Assembly (NCBI GenBank): GCA_965112735.1
Contig: OZ218957.1
Coordinates: forward strand, 372,001-436,000
Direction: 5' to 3'
Source: Phaeosaccion multiseriatum
Lineage: Eukaryota > Ochrophyta, other classes
Length of the DNA: 64,000 nucleotides
Shown here one piece after another: positions 22,017-34,625 of this stretch. The translations under genes were made by a program, and so were the position numbers. The notes under the pieces are model-generated. The model made no database searches, was not told the DNA's origin, and worked only from the letters and a program-made list of their open reading frames with translations. Each line of letters opens with the position of its first letter. Position 1 is the first letter of the stretch.

Positions 22017-22580
22017 GGATTTGGCTCCACTCTCTTGTGTGGTGGGGTAAAGCAAGGTCAGGCCCGACGGATTCAAGCCCACAAAGACAGAGCGCGAGGC
22101 AGCCGGAAGAGAGAGAGAGAGAGGCACGAAAGAGGCCAGAGACGGTAGAGACCCCTTGAAGAGGGCGTGGAGAAGGAAAGCACGTGGAAAGCATACGCTC
22201 ATTGGGGTGCGCCAGGGGAGGCCCGTGCAGGCGGCCCGAAGAGACGAAGAGGCCCAGGGGGGGAGGCAGATGCACCGACTCGGAACCCCCAGCGCCGCCG
22301 TCGCCGGAGACGCTGCTGCTCCAGGAGTGACCACCTGGCTGGGAGGGACTCCTCGGGGGGCAGCGGGGTGGTCGGGGTGGCCCCTGGTCCCCTGGTGGCT
22401 GGGCTATCGGCTCGATGAGGAGCGTCTCTGGGGAGTCGAGGAACGAGGAATCGGGCAGGACCTTAGCAGGGAAGGAGGTAGCAGTGTAGCAGGGCAGGCA
22501 GGGTAGCAAGGTGGAGGGGGAAATGACGGACTTTTAGATCTTCTTCATGTCGTGGTGTAATCTATTGATGACCGGTTTTG
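22017..22580. other. Intergenic, between ankyrin-like copy 3 and the Crypton
   Basis: No gene supported. The segment is purine rich at 22100-22160 and otherwise unremarkable. The inferred left end of the mobile element is at about 22581. Confidence 0.5.
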
Positions 22581-23194
22581 GTGGGGCGAGATGCCCCACT
22601 CGGTGAAAGTGGGTATTTTTAGTACCCAATTTTTTTAAAAGTGGGTATTTTTAGTACAGTACCCAATATGGACCAGTAGCGCCCCTCCCCCCCCCCCTCC
22701 TTTTTTGTGTGTGTATCTCTCCCCTCCTCCTCCAAAATATACTACGCTATGATATGACGATTTAATGGTATTACCACGATAACAATGGTATTCATATTTA
22801 CAGACACACTTAGTGTCCGTCCTCAATCATGCATGGCTTACAGTAGTAGTCAAAATCGCCTTCCGAAAAACCCTTGCTGTCGCAAAACTCGACGGTGCAC
22901 ATGTGGTGCACGAGGTTTCCACACGATCTTTCGGATGGGCAGAGGAACAGCTTGACTTGCGAGGGCTTAGTACAGCCATACGAGCATGTGAAGGCCATGT
23001 CTCCCTCTCTCAAGCCGCCCAACGACGGCGCTGCTGACGCGGCAGCAGCGGCAGTAGCGGCCGCAGCGGCCGCATCAGAGGCAGCAGCAGAAGCAGCATC
23101 AGAAGCAGTACCAGTACCAGTACGCTGTTTTTTTTGGGCCCCCCTTCCCCCACCCCTTCCTCCTCGTCCTCCTCCGGCTCCGCCTCCTCCTGTT

Positions 23195-23228
<34 letters not shown>

Positions 23229-26140
23229 TGCTGCTGCCACCTCCCTCCTCGTCGTCCTCTGCACCGCTATCACCTCCATCCCCCTCCTTCGACTCGTCTG
23301 CACCAGTGCCACTTTCCTTCGCCCTCGCCCGCTTCGCCCGTTTTTTCGCGTCCGCCTGCTGCGCGCTCCATAAATTATACACGGTGGTCCACACCAGCTG
23401 ATTGAAGCGGCGCTTGTGAGAATCAGAACGAGACTTGATGTCAAAGGCGTCTTTGACTGCGTCAAACATGCTTCGCGCTTCTTCAAGCGTCGGCTTGTCC
23501 TTCCAGAGCCCCTTTTCTTTCGCCGCGGATTCAATCGCACCCATCAAACAGCAAAATTTTGACATCCTTCGCTTCTCCGCCCTCCCCTGCACGTCTGCTG
23601 TCGTGAATTCTCGAAGGCGAGGAGTGCCTGTCATCCAAGCATCCCAAGCAGCGCGCACAGTGAAGCTAGGGACCTCAAAGTGCTCGGGAAGGGTATGCCA
23701 CCGGCCGTTGTAGAGATACAGAGGTGGCTGATCTGCACCTGCACAAGAAGAAGAAGAGGGCGGGGCGCTGCTCGAACCCTCACCAAGGCCCAGAGTGCCT
23801 GCCTGGTGAGCCGCGAGAAGGTCGCTGAGCCCACTCTTAGAAAAGGCTGCGTCGAGGGTCGTCTGCAGGGCCCTGCTCACACCCAGACTGGTGACAGTGC
23901 CAGAGGCCTGTGCATTCTCCTCCAGAACGTCACGGATCAGCGTCTCCAAGTCGACCTTGATCGTCTGGCCCAACACCTCAAGCTTGCCGCCTAGAGAGGC
24001 CACGCTGTCCGCCACGACTTGGAATTGCCTCAGCTGCACGACGTGGGGAGGAATCCCGGTTGCAGAAATCTCGTCCGTCTCGTCCGGATACTTCAGCACG
24101 ACATGCTCTGAAAGGTCCGCCAGCAACCTTTGATCTCGGAAGAGCTGTGTCGTGAAAAGAGGGTGATTCTCCTGAAGAGTGCTGCGCAGAAAGCCGGCGT
24201 GGTACACCACACTGGCAAGACAGAATTCAGCCACCTTCCTCAATCTCAGCGGCACGTCCCTGAAGCAGCTCACAATGGCTCCCGCGAGCACGTCTTCAAT
24301 GCCCTCCTTCGCTGTGCCGTCCACCTTGAGGCGCTGAAAAAAGGGAGGAAGCAATGCAAACTCCTTCGCTGAGATGTTCGCGCCGGAGGCAGCCCGGCCC
24401 ACATACTGATCTGCTGCATTGATGGGGTTGAAGTAGATGCCCTGCACGCCGGGAAGAGACCATCCCATAAGTTGCACAGCAATTGGGTTGGGAGCAGCGG
24501 ACGAGCCGCTTGTGACGTGCGAGGCAGCGCCCTTGCGCCCAGAATGAGTGCCGAGGTCCTCTGGAGTCAGCCCCATGCCTTCCAAAATGGACGAGTTCGC
24601 CGCCGCCGTACGTCTGAGGAAGCCGCAATACCTATCGTACTGATTGTTGCCAGCGAACAGCGCGTTCTTCTCAAAACCAAAGCTCAGGAGGTAAACACCA
24701 AGCGCGAGGACGGGGCAGATCTCCGGCATGATTGGATTCGCGTAGACGTGGCGAGGATGTCGGGCCTTCTCTCCCAGCTGATCGCCCTTTTGCTTCCCAA
24801 AATAGACGCAGAGCGCGTCCCCCTTCCACTCGAGATGATCGAGACAAATCTCCACACAGTTGGTGGCGCGGCACATCAGATTCCAGGAGAGAACGAGGAA
24901 GGGGTGGCCAAAGGCGCCCTGTCTGTGCCCGTTCTCACAGACTGCCGAGCTCAGCATTGCTGCGATGTACACAAGCGAAGGAAACAGTGGCAACCAAAGA
25001 CGGCGTCAGGGCTAGGAAGTGAGTGGGGGGCATTCAATGCATCAGCCACTTGTCTCCACCCACTCCACTAGTTTCCACTGTCCACTGACTCCACACAGCT
25101 GGGAATTTACCTTTGGCAAGAGCGCGGTAGAGAGCGAACGGCATGGGAGCCTTCCCTTCTCTGACTTCGACATTTCCCTCCTGCTTCTCTCCTGCGATCG
25201 TCCTCTTCAGCCCCTTGGTGAGCGTCGCAAGGTCGCTTTGCAATTTGCGGTGCTGTTCCTCCTGATGGTAGTCTCTGTACAGATTGAAGAGTGCAGAGCG
25301 TTTCGACTGTGCACCGGCCTTGGATAAGCCCTTCGGCCCCTTCTTGACTTCAAGCAGCCACCCGAAGAACGCGTCGGCTGTCAGCAGATGGAACAGCAAA
25401 GGGTGCGGCGCCCGAGGTGCTTGGATCAAGTGTGCCTTCACCCGCTTCGTCCACTGCGCCTCAGCCTTCTTCTTGGCCTTTGCTTGGGCTTTCGCTGCTC
25501 TCGACACCTCAGCCGGCGTCTGCTGTGCCGCTGCAGTGGCACCACCCGCTCCGCCAGGTGCGGCGGCTGCTGCGGCTGCTGCTGCTCTCCTCTGTGCTTC
25601 CTCCTCTTCCCCATCTTCCCCGTCTTCCTCCTCTTCCCCTTCCGGTGGAGCAAATGCTGTCCTGAAGTCAGGGTCCAGAAGCTCCGGGTGCTTGCGGAAG
25701 AGGTATCGGATCAGCATGGTGGAGGCGCATGCATATCCACTTCTCGAGCGTGGGGCGATGGTGTTGTTTCGGAGGTTCTGAATCTGCTGCTGCTCTGCAG
25801 TAAGCGGTGCTTCTTCCCCCTCTGCTGCTGGTGCTTCCGGAACCGTAGCAACAGCGACGTCAGCCATGGTATGCTCTGTTCTCCTGCAAATTCACGTGGG
25901 AGATGCCCCTCCCACCACTGGCATCAGCTGTTACAGCCGGGTATCGTCCGCGCAGCCGCTGCTCCTCTTACATAGCTGCCCTGTGCAAATATGCTGATGC
26001 TGTGAATGAATAAAAATCCATGTGGGGAGGGGGGGGAGAATGCCCCACAACCAAAAAATATTGGATAAAAAACTTGAAAAACGAGCATTTGTGGCCCATA
26101 AAATATCCAAAACCATAATTTCGTGGGGCAGGTGCCCCAC
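22581..26140 (-). mobile_element. Crypton-like tyrosine-recombinase transposon with palindromic flanks
   Basis: The element carries one intact recombinase gene (22810-25867). On each side is a perfect 7-bp-arm palindrome of the same type: GTGGGGCgagatGCCCCAC at 22581-22599 and GTGGGGCaggtGCCCCAC at 26123-26140. A related imperfect one is at 26022-26048. Inside the left end, two tandem hairpins TGGGTA..TACCCA lie at 22609-22667. Cryptons generally lack long terminal inverted repeats, so these palindromes could be recombinase binding sites. The exact ends and target duplication cannot be fixed from one copy. The flanks are much more AT-rich than surrounding genes. The right end lies about 100 bp from the TRAPPC13 stop codon. 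Confidence 0.65.
22810..25867 (-). CDS. Crypton-type tyrosine recombinase
   Basis: DNA-cutting and joining enzyme of a mobile element. Two exons, 25867-25111 and 24959-22810, join in phase to 968 residues without a stop, so the gene may still be active. The N-terminus has a SAM-like core-binding region (NLRNNTIAPRSRSGYACAST). The catalytic domain has LSWNLMCRATN (Arg283), GTHSGRKGAASH (His391, Arg394), GWS (Trp419) and Tyr428 or Tyr438 as nucleophile (GIYF...DQYVGR). This R..HxxR..W..Y layout and the wording THS.RKGA are typical of eukaryotic Crypton/DUF3504-like recombinases. After a linker rich in Ser/Ala/Gly, a cysteine/histidine cluster (CSYGC, CPSERSC, HHMC, YYCKPC) at the C-terminus should bind zinc and probably DNA or chromatin. 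Confidence 0.85.
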
Positions 26141-26238
26141 ATCACGGTACTATTAGACATACGGACTACAGAGAACTAAAATTTATATTTAAAAAAAAAA
26201 GGCAAGATCGATCAACGCCCACCGCACTTTTTTTTTTT

Positions 26239-26836
26239 CTATTCACTGTCCACAAACACCTCGCAAAGCACGCCTTGCACATACTCCTGCTGCGTGTCCA
26301 CATCCGCCACAGAGCAGCCCTTGATCTGATGCAGCCCAGTCACAAGCGGCACGAACTCCAGTGGACAGCGCACACTCTGCCCGGGCTCCAGTACGCCCAA
26401 GTCAATGAAGCTCATTCCGTGCACGTATATGCCCACCATATCCTCCGTCTTAAACTGCAGACGGCAGCCTATGGCACGCGGCCCTCCTCCTCCCCCTCCC
26501 CCTCCTCCTCCCCCTCCCCCTCCTCCCTCCCCCCCCCCTCCTTCTCCTCCTGTATGGACGGCAGTGCCACTCCTGTCCGTGTTGTTGCGCACGACAGCTG
26601 TGATCCCCGAGGAGAGTTTCCCTAGCACCATATGCTGATGACTGGGCAGTCCCTCCAACACTACCGACAGAGCGGGTAGGGGAGGGGGGGTGTACACAAT
26701 GTCGTCACTCTGTAGTGCCCCACGCTCTCCCATCGTCGTGCGCCAGAGTAGCTCTACCCGACCGAGGGTTGTCGTCGTTGCCTGCTGCTGTTGTGTGCCC
26801 AACTGCTGACGCTCCTCCTCCTCCTTCTCTTCCACT

Positions 26837-26881
<45 letters not shown>

Positions 26882-28739
26882 TGCTCCTCCTGTTGCTGCT
26901 GCTCCTCCTCCTGCTGCTGCTTCTCCCGCTGTTGTGTGGGGTCGAGACCATCCCCACCCGCTGTATCACCAACTGCTGCCACACTGCCCGAGCTCCCCCT
27001 TACGCGATACACGAGTTGGTGGGAGTGATTGGGGCAGAGCAACAAGGCGCTGTCCATCCACTCAAGGGGGGTCATCTCGGAGGGGCCCACGGGAGGAGGA
27101 GCGCCTCCTGCTCCTTCCTGAGCACCGGCTGACCCTGACCCTACCCCTGACCCTAACCCTGACCCTAACCCTGACCCCGACCCTGAACCCCAGCCAGAGT
27201 CTGGTGCCAGCATCTCGGCGTGGAAACCTGCCTCAGACAGGAAGTCGTGGCTGTTGATGAGAAGGTCCATCTGCGTGAGGTTGGTGAGCGTCACCTCCAC
27301 GAGGAGGGTAAGTGGAGCAGCAAGAGGAGAAGTTGGTGATACAGCACCACCATCCTGGCCCTCGCCTGCCGCGTCGCCATCGTTGTTGCCGTCGTTGCTG
27401 CCTGGGTTGCCTTGGCTGCTGCCTCTTTCCACCACCCGTCGGCAGGAGACGTTGATCTCCAGGGGGCTCAACACATTAAACCTAATTTTGGAGCAATAAC
27501 GGTAATAGTTGAAGGTTTTCTGGATCGATCTTGATGGAGCGAGCCACCCTCCTTAACCAAGGAGCTGTCCAGTTCCTCATCCGCCTACTCCCTTACTCCC
27601 CCCCTCCCTTCCTCCCTCCTTCACTCACTCCGTCACTCACTCACTCACTCACTCACTCACTCACTCTCTTTCTCCCTCCCTCCCTCATTACACCCACCTG
27701 TAGAACTTTCGCAGTGTCTTGGGCTCGGTTTCCGCGTTGTCTCTATCACTCTCCCGGTCATAGTACTTGACACCTACCCTCAGGGTGTGCGTGCCAAGCT
27801 CCGAGAGGGGCGAGCACACAATCATATCGACCTTCTCTCCGCATCGCAGCACTGGCGCGGGGTTGTCGGGCAGGGAGGTGGCTCTGAAGAGGGGAGAGAG
27901 GGAGGTCGATACACACACAGAGAGAGAGAGGGAGAGGGCAGAGAGGCGGAGAAAGCGGGTGAGGGAGAGGGGGTGCGAAGGGGCGGTACATTAGAGTGCG
28001 GGCGGCGGGCGCGTGCAGAGAGGGGAGCCAAGATCTGTCCATGTGCGAGGTGAGATTCAGATGGTACAGGGAGGGGCGGTGAGACCTGAAACGCCTGCCT
28101 GCCTGCCCACCCGCCTGGCTGCCTGAGTCAGACAGAGACAGACACACAGACTACTCACCCTCTCTCCATGCGTTTATCGTCGAGATCGACGCGCTTTGTG
28201 GGCGATTGGAGCTTTGCCGACACATGCACGTCCACGAGCGTCCTCTGCTGCATGTAATTGAGCAAGCTGATGTAAGCAGTGAACTCCTCTCCGCGGTAGA
28301 TGTTACCGAAGCTGTCCGGAAGCTTCAGCACGTCGCTCAGCGTAAAGTCAGCAGCGTTTGCATCGTGGTCACCACTGGTGTCTTTCCCCTCTCCTCCTGC
28401 TGCTTCTACTGGTTTTTCCGTTCCTGCCTCCCCTCCCGTCCCTGTGAGACCGTACTCGCCGAGCTGAGAGTGCAGCTTCGGTTGCCCAGCCGAAAGAGCA
28501 GGGTGGTATAGACGAAGCACTCTGAGCGTGGGCGGCTCCAAAGCTACCGCGGGGCCCTCCTGCGGTTTCTGCTGTTGCTGCTGCTGCTGCTGTTGCTGTT
28601 GCTGGTACCCTCCATCATAAGCACCGACCGGGGTTTGACCTATCGGCTGCCGATACTGGTGCTGGTACTGCTGGTACTGCTGCTGCTGCTCCTGCTGCTG
28701 CTGATACTGCTGGTCATATTGCTGCTGTTGTTGCGTCAT
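26239..28739 (-). CDS. TRAPPC13: TRAPP complex subunit 13 homologue
   Basis: Subunit of a TRAPP Rab-GEF tethering complex (Golgi and autophagy traffic in animals). Exons 28739-28159, 27883-27698, 27481-26239 join in phase to 669 residues; the human protein has about 417. Matching blocks in order: TLRVLRLYHPAL, KLPDSFGNIYRGEEFTAYIS, GTHTLRVGVKYYD and LRKFYRFNVLSPLEINVSC, VELLWRTTMGERGALQSDDI, LEPGQSVRCPLEFVPL and a C-terminal GLHQIKGCSV. The additional length is a glutamine-rich N-terminus (28560-28739), a Q/E tract in exon 3 (about 26810-26930) and Gly-Ser repeats encoded by GGGTCA/GGGTTA hexamers (27131-27187). The start is the first ATG before the Q tract. Confidence 0.87.
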
Positions 28740-29040
28740 CGCGCAGCTCCTCTGCACAGATCAGCGCGACCCCATGAGCAAGGCCAGACCTGAAGAGATG
28801 GAAGAGGAGAGAAGAGGGAGAAGAAGGTGTTAACATACGAGGGATGGATTGTTAAAAGCTAAAGGTACATCGGATGATAGTTGCTTCTATCCTGCATGTT
28901 CTAATAACCGGTTCTTCTTGTCATGGCGATGATTGGGGGTGCAGGAAGGTAGTAGGAGGAGGAGAAGGGCGAGCGACAAGGGCTGAAGTAGAGAAAAAGA
29001 GGAAGAAGAAGGAAGGAAAGAACGGGAGCACTCTCTCACC
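28740..29040. promoter_or_regulatory. Shared 5' region of TRAPPC13 and NAP1
   Basis: A 301-bp gap between the divergent start codons. Purine rich on the plus strand (28790-28830 and 28950-29030) with no recognisable known element. Confidence 0.45.
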
Positions 29041-31008
29041 ATGGCGCTCGAGTCCGGCCTCGCCATCGGCACATGCCAGGTGCTGTGAGAATCACTCTCT
29101 CACGCACTCACTCACTTACTCTCTCCCTCCCTCTCTCCCTCCCTTGCTCACTCTCTGTCACACCCTCATCCACTCCCTCCCTCCCTCCCTCTCTCTCCCT
29201 CTCCTGCCCCACCCCCCCCCCTTCTCCCTCGGACTCGCCATCGGCACATGCCAGGTGCTGCGAGACTCCTGTCGAGGCCTCATGACGCAGCTGCACTTCC
29301 TCAAAGCCGACAAACTGAGCAGCTCGAGCGGAGGGGCCAACGCCGCACCCCACCGCCCGCCATGCCTATCCCAGAAAGGCGAGCACAGCTTTAGCTATGC
29401 CAAGCTCCGCAAGAAGCTTGAGAACACCTTCCCACCCCAGCTTCAGGACGTCATCAGGGCCGACCCCAAGTTCGAGCAGACCGCGAGGAGCACGATGACT
29501 GAGCTGCAGCCAATCTTCGACACCTTCACTGATGTTGCCGAGCTCCGGGAAGAGATAATTGCAGCCCTGCGCGACATAAGCGGGTGCGGAAGCAACAGCA
29601 GCAGTAGCAGTGGTGGTGGGAGTGGCGACGATAGCGGAGGAGGACCTCCTGAGTGGCATCTGGATCAAAACTCCATCCTCATGCACAGCTTCATGGACCT
29701 CTTTGTGGACCTGGTCAAGCTTATCCTCATGGCCGCTGAAGTAGACGAGGCTAAGGCGGTGATGGGGCTCTACATGGTCGCCAGCCAATGCTGCAAGTCG
29801 GGGGGAGGAGGAGGAGGAGGAGGGGGAGGGGGAGAGTCTTTTCGCAAGGTGGCGGATCTAGTGGTGGCGGTTACGGACGACCCTTTAGGTCGGCTTGCCA
29901 AGGACCTTGGCCACCGGGCAGTGGGGCCGTTGCGTGGCACCATCGCCGATGCCCTTCTGGAGGTGAGAGAGAGCGTGTACCTCTCGCTCAGCACACACGA
30001 CCTACGTGCCCGCAACCTCCTTACTGTGCTCTATGAGAGAGACGCCATGGCCCTACCTACCATGCAACCACTCTCTGCCAAGTACCCCACCGTGTTGGCA
30101 ACGACTGAGCTGTGTCGAGCGGATGTCTACATGGGGTGGGTGGCTTACTGTGGCCTTGCCATACCGTCGGAGATCTTCCCCGACAGCGGGTTGCTGGAGC
30201 TGTTTCGAGCCGTATGTGGAGCAACCCTCGTGCTTCCTGTATTTCGCAACGTATCGCTCAATCTCCAGGCCGAGATTGAGAGCCTGGCCTTTGGTAACAG
30301 CAGCGTTGTGACAAGCCTCGTTCTGCCCAGAGGCCTCAAGCTCAAGCAGTACGCAAAAGACATTACCAAGGAAGGCATGTTAGGAGCCGGTCTAAAGCGC
30401 CGTGACAAACGTGCCTACCTTCGAGTGCAGCTGGAGGACCTGTGCTCTTTGCTCTCTCAGACCCCTGGGGTGCTCGGACCGAAGTTTCCCATGGTCTTGT
30501 GCGCACTCTCCATGGCGAGGCAGGAGATTGAGTCCTACTTTCGGCACCAGGGGGGGACGAGGGGAGGAACCAAGAGGACACAGGCCAAGTACTTTGATGC
30601 AGAGGCATATGGGGATGTGTTCATCAGCACCCTCATCGGGAAGGCAGATAAACTCCTCGCTATTGTACAGAGGTGAGTTGTGAGGGAAACATCTGATGCT
30701 GACCTAAGGGTTACGTAATTGTGTGTGTGTGTGCGTGTGTGGAGGGTGGGTTGGGGGGGGGCGCATGGGGGGATGGCTGTAGTTTGCCACATTCTGTAAC
30801 CGTCACACCCCCCGCCTCCCAACACACACAAACAAACCCACAAACACACACACACACACACAAACACAGGTACAGCTCGGTGGTGCAGCGGTACTACACA
30901 GAGTACCTGAGCGGGGCCCAGCGTACCTCGCTCGCGGCTCGGCTTACTGAGCTCCAGGCCAGTGCCTCCGCTTACAAGAAGGTCAGCAAGGTCGGGAGGG
31001 TTGGCGGC

Positions 31009-31046
<38 letters not shown>

Positions 31047-31591
31047 GGGGGGAGGGGGAGGAGTAGACATGCTCAACAAGCTACTCGGCTGTCTGTCAGG
31101 TGCGTGTTGTTGGGTATCGGGTATTGGGTGAAAGGACATGGATTGGGGCGTTGTGCGTGTGTTTGGGTACGTGGGTGTTGGGTATCTGACCCTCTCTCCC
31201 ACCCCCCTCTCCCCCCCTTCTGCCCTCCCTCCCTCCCTCCCTCCCTCCCTCCCTCCGTGCCCAACCAACCAACCAATCAACCCAATTGCCCCCCCCACCC
31301 GTATAACCAACACATGCACTTCCTCTACCCAGGGCTGGATGCATCCAAGCCCGAGCAAGCAGATCTCAAGCCCCTCCGTGAGCTCTGCTGTCGCCTCACG
31401 GCCCTCCTCAGCAACTCTCGGAACGGTCTACTCAAGTTACCTCAAGTCGGTGACGTCATGCGGAGGATCAGTGTCATTCACCATCAAAGCAGGTGAGTCA
31501 ACGGCCATGCCATGCCATCCTATTCGCCGCCATCCTATCCGCTGCTCAAACTCCCTCCCTGCCCTACATATATATATATAATATATATATA

Positions 31592-31629
<38 letters not shown>

Positions 31630-34570
31630 TCCCATATATATATATATATATGCTCCCATACGCCTCCACCTGAGTGTTCCCGTATGCCTCTACCTACTTT
31701 TCGTACCCATACGCCTCCATCTAAATATTCCCGTATGCCTCTACCAACGTGTCATACCCATACGCCTGTCTAGGTTCGTGGATGACCTTCCCCAGCTCCT
31801 GCGTGACCACGCCGAGCTCAGCGATGCATGGTGGTTCTTCGACTCCGCTGTGTGGCCCGAGGCCCAGAGCTGCGTCAAGGGAGGTGCCCAGGCCACGCAC
31901 GCCTCTGCCTTCCTTCGCCTCATTGGAAGCTCAGTCAACAACGTGCATCCTTTCTGTCCGGAGGAGCAAGCCGTACTCGGGCAGCGGGCGGTTAGTACAC
32001 ACTCACTCTCTCTCTTTGTCTTCCTCTCTGCCTCGCTCTCCTCTCCCTCCCCCTTTCCCTCGCTGCTGTATTTAGTTGTGCAAAGAATTTGGGTCTCTGA
32101 TTGGGGCTCCTTCCTTCCTTCCTTCCTTTCCTCCGCCCCTCCCCTCTCCCTCCTCCTTCCCTCCCTCCCTCTCCTCTCCCTCCCTCCTCTCTCCCTTCCT
32201 CCCTCAGGTGGCTCGGGCGGAGTGGCTGGCAGATATGATCGGAGACGAAGTTGTGGATCTCGCGGATAGGCTCTGCACACAGGTGAGAAGGAGGAAGGAG
32301 GGGGGGGAGGAGGGGGTGAAGGAAGGAAGGGAAGGGGGGCAGGAAAGAAGGAGGAGGGGGGGCAGGAAGGAAAGAAGGAGAAGGAGAGCAGGAAGGAAAG
32401 GAGGAGGAAGGAGGGCAGTAAAGAAGGAAGGAACTATCTTCCTCCGCAACTCGGAAACAGCAACAAACCCTTGTAGCACGTAACCCTCCATACTCCCTCC
32501 GCGCCCGTACGTAACATTACTTACGAAATGGAATGAAGATGATGGTTCTTCAAACCGAAACGACACCGCGTGAAGCCGCCGCCCGCTTCGAACGCATGAG
32601 TGCGAGCAAGGCCAAGGTGAAACGCTCGCAACAGGCTGGCAGCAACGGCAAGGTTGTTGTACAACAGCAAATGGAGCCCCTCCCGGGGTCGGAATCAGCC
32701 GGCCACACTCAAGGGCAGCAGGGCGGCTCACGGTTACAGGCCATGGGGGTATTACAGGAGGGACTCCGAGGTCTCATGGGCGCACTGAGTGCCAAGGGGC
32801 CCGGGGTGGGGTACATGGTGGTGTATGATCGGCTCATTGTGCCGCTGGAGTTTGTGCGGGAGAAACTCATTGGGTTTGTCAGGCGCTTCCTCTTTCGGGC
32901 GAGCGAAGGGGGCGGGGGCACCATGGAGCGGCCGACTGTGCTGCTTACCAAGGTGAAGAGGGGAGGGAGGGAGGGAGGGAGGGAGGCAGGGATCATGAGT
33001 TGGATACATCCATGCTGCCGTTCCCTCTCGTCATCAACCCCCGAGTGAATGTCAACCTAGGTATCGACGTGAAACTCGACCTCCATACCATACCGGCTTG
33101 GATCTGAACCTCGAACGATTCCCCCGCCCCTTCTGCCCACCCCCCTCCCGCTCCCCCTCCCCATCAGGTTCAGACGTGTGTGTACGCTTTGCTGGAGTTG
33201 GGATCGCACAGCACCACAGAGATGCTCGACATTGCAAGCGTCATTCGGAAGGTGAGGCATTTTGTATGTCAGTGAGGCACTTAAAACACTCATTACCGCC
33301 TAGTACCTCGACCCTACATTACCTAAATTACGTACCTTCTTGTGCAGGGGGCATGATAGGCTTGCTTACTCCCTCTCCCTCTCCCCCCTCTCCCTCTCCC
33401 TCGCCCTCACCCTCCCTCTTCTGCCCCCCTTCCTACCCCTCTCCCGCTTCATCTCCCTCTGCCCTCCTCCCTCCCACTCGTCTTGCCAATCCATCCCATC
33501 AGGTCTTTCTGGAGGAGTTCGGCGGTGTCAAGAAGCAATCCAAGGACAGCAACAGCAGCAGCAGCAGCAGCAATATCAACAACAGCGGCAAGAGCGGGAG
33601 CAACAGCAAAAGCAGCACCAGCAAGAGCAGCCTGGCCTTGAGCAAGGGCGGCTTAGGCGGCACTGGTGGCAAGAACAGTGGCGGTAGCGAGAGCAGCGAC
33701 CCCCTGCTCAACTCCTTTGTGGTGTGGTACATGGGAGTCATTAAGGACATTTCCCCCGGTGGGCGCGCTTGTCCGGGCTTTGTATTCGTGGCGGCGAGGG
33801 ATGCGTTTGTGATGGGTCCCGACGTGTCTTCCTCCTCGGGGGGGACCCTTCCTGCCCACTTGTTTTTGGACAAGGTAAGGGAGAGGGGAGGGACGGAGAG
33901 AGGGAGGGAGAGAGGAGTGGAGGGAGTGAGGGAGGAGTGGAGGGAGGGAGGGAGGGAGGGAGGGAGGGAACAAATGGAAGAGAAAAGAGAGCTCGAGAGA
34001 GAGCCCACATTCATTGACTTACGTCACTTACGTTACTTACGTAACCCCTCTCATTACTCAGATGGAATTGGTGGCGTTGTGCACCCTGCTCGGCAGCGGC
34101 GGGGCTCGAGCGCTGGACAAGGCCCTCCTTGACATTGTAACGGCAAAAACACGCAACATACAGGCCTTTCTGGGGAGGAGAGAAGCCTACATCACTGCGC
34201 TCCGGGCGGGCTTTGCAACACCCAAGGGGCTAGAGCTCTTGGTTGCGTTGGAGGGGGCGGTGGGGGATGGCAGTGGAGGGGGAGGGGAAGGGGGAGGAGG
34301 GGGAGGAGGAGGGGGGGGCGGGGGTCTGGAGCAGCTCATGGCGGATCTGGTTAGCATTGGCGTGGCGTTGACGGTGAGTGGGTGGGTGAGGGAGGGAGGG
34401 AGGAGGTAGGGGGGGAGCAAAGGAGTGAGGGATTTGAGGGAGGAAATGAGTGAGTAGTGAAGAACAGGGGTGATGTGAGGTGGGTGGGTGGGCGTGCTTT
34501 TTGCCGGGAGGAGTGTCTCCCCCCCCCGTCCGTCCGTCTGTCTCTCCGGAGTAGCATTCACACATATAAC

Positions 34571-34625
<55 letters not shown>

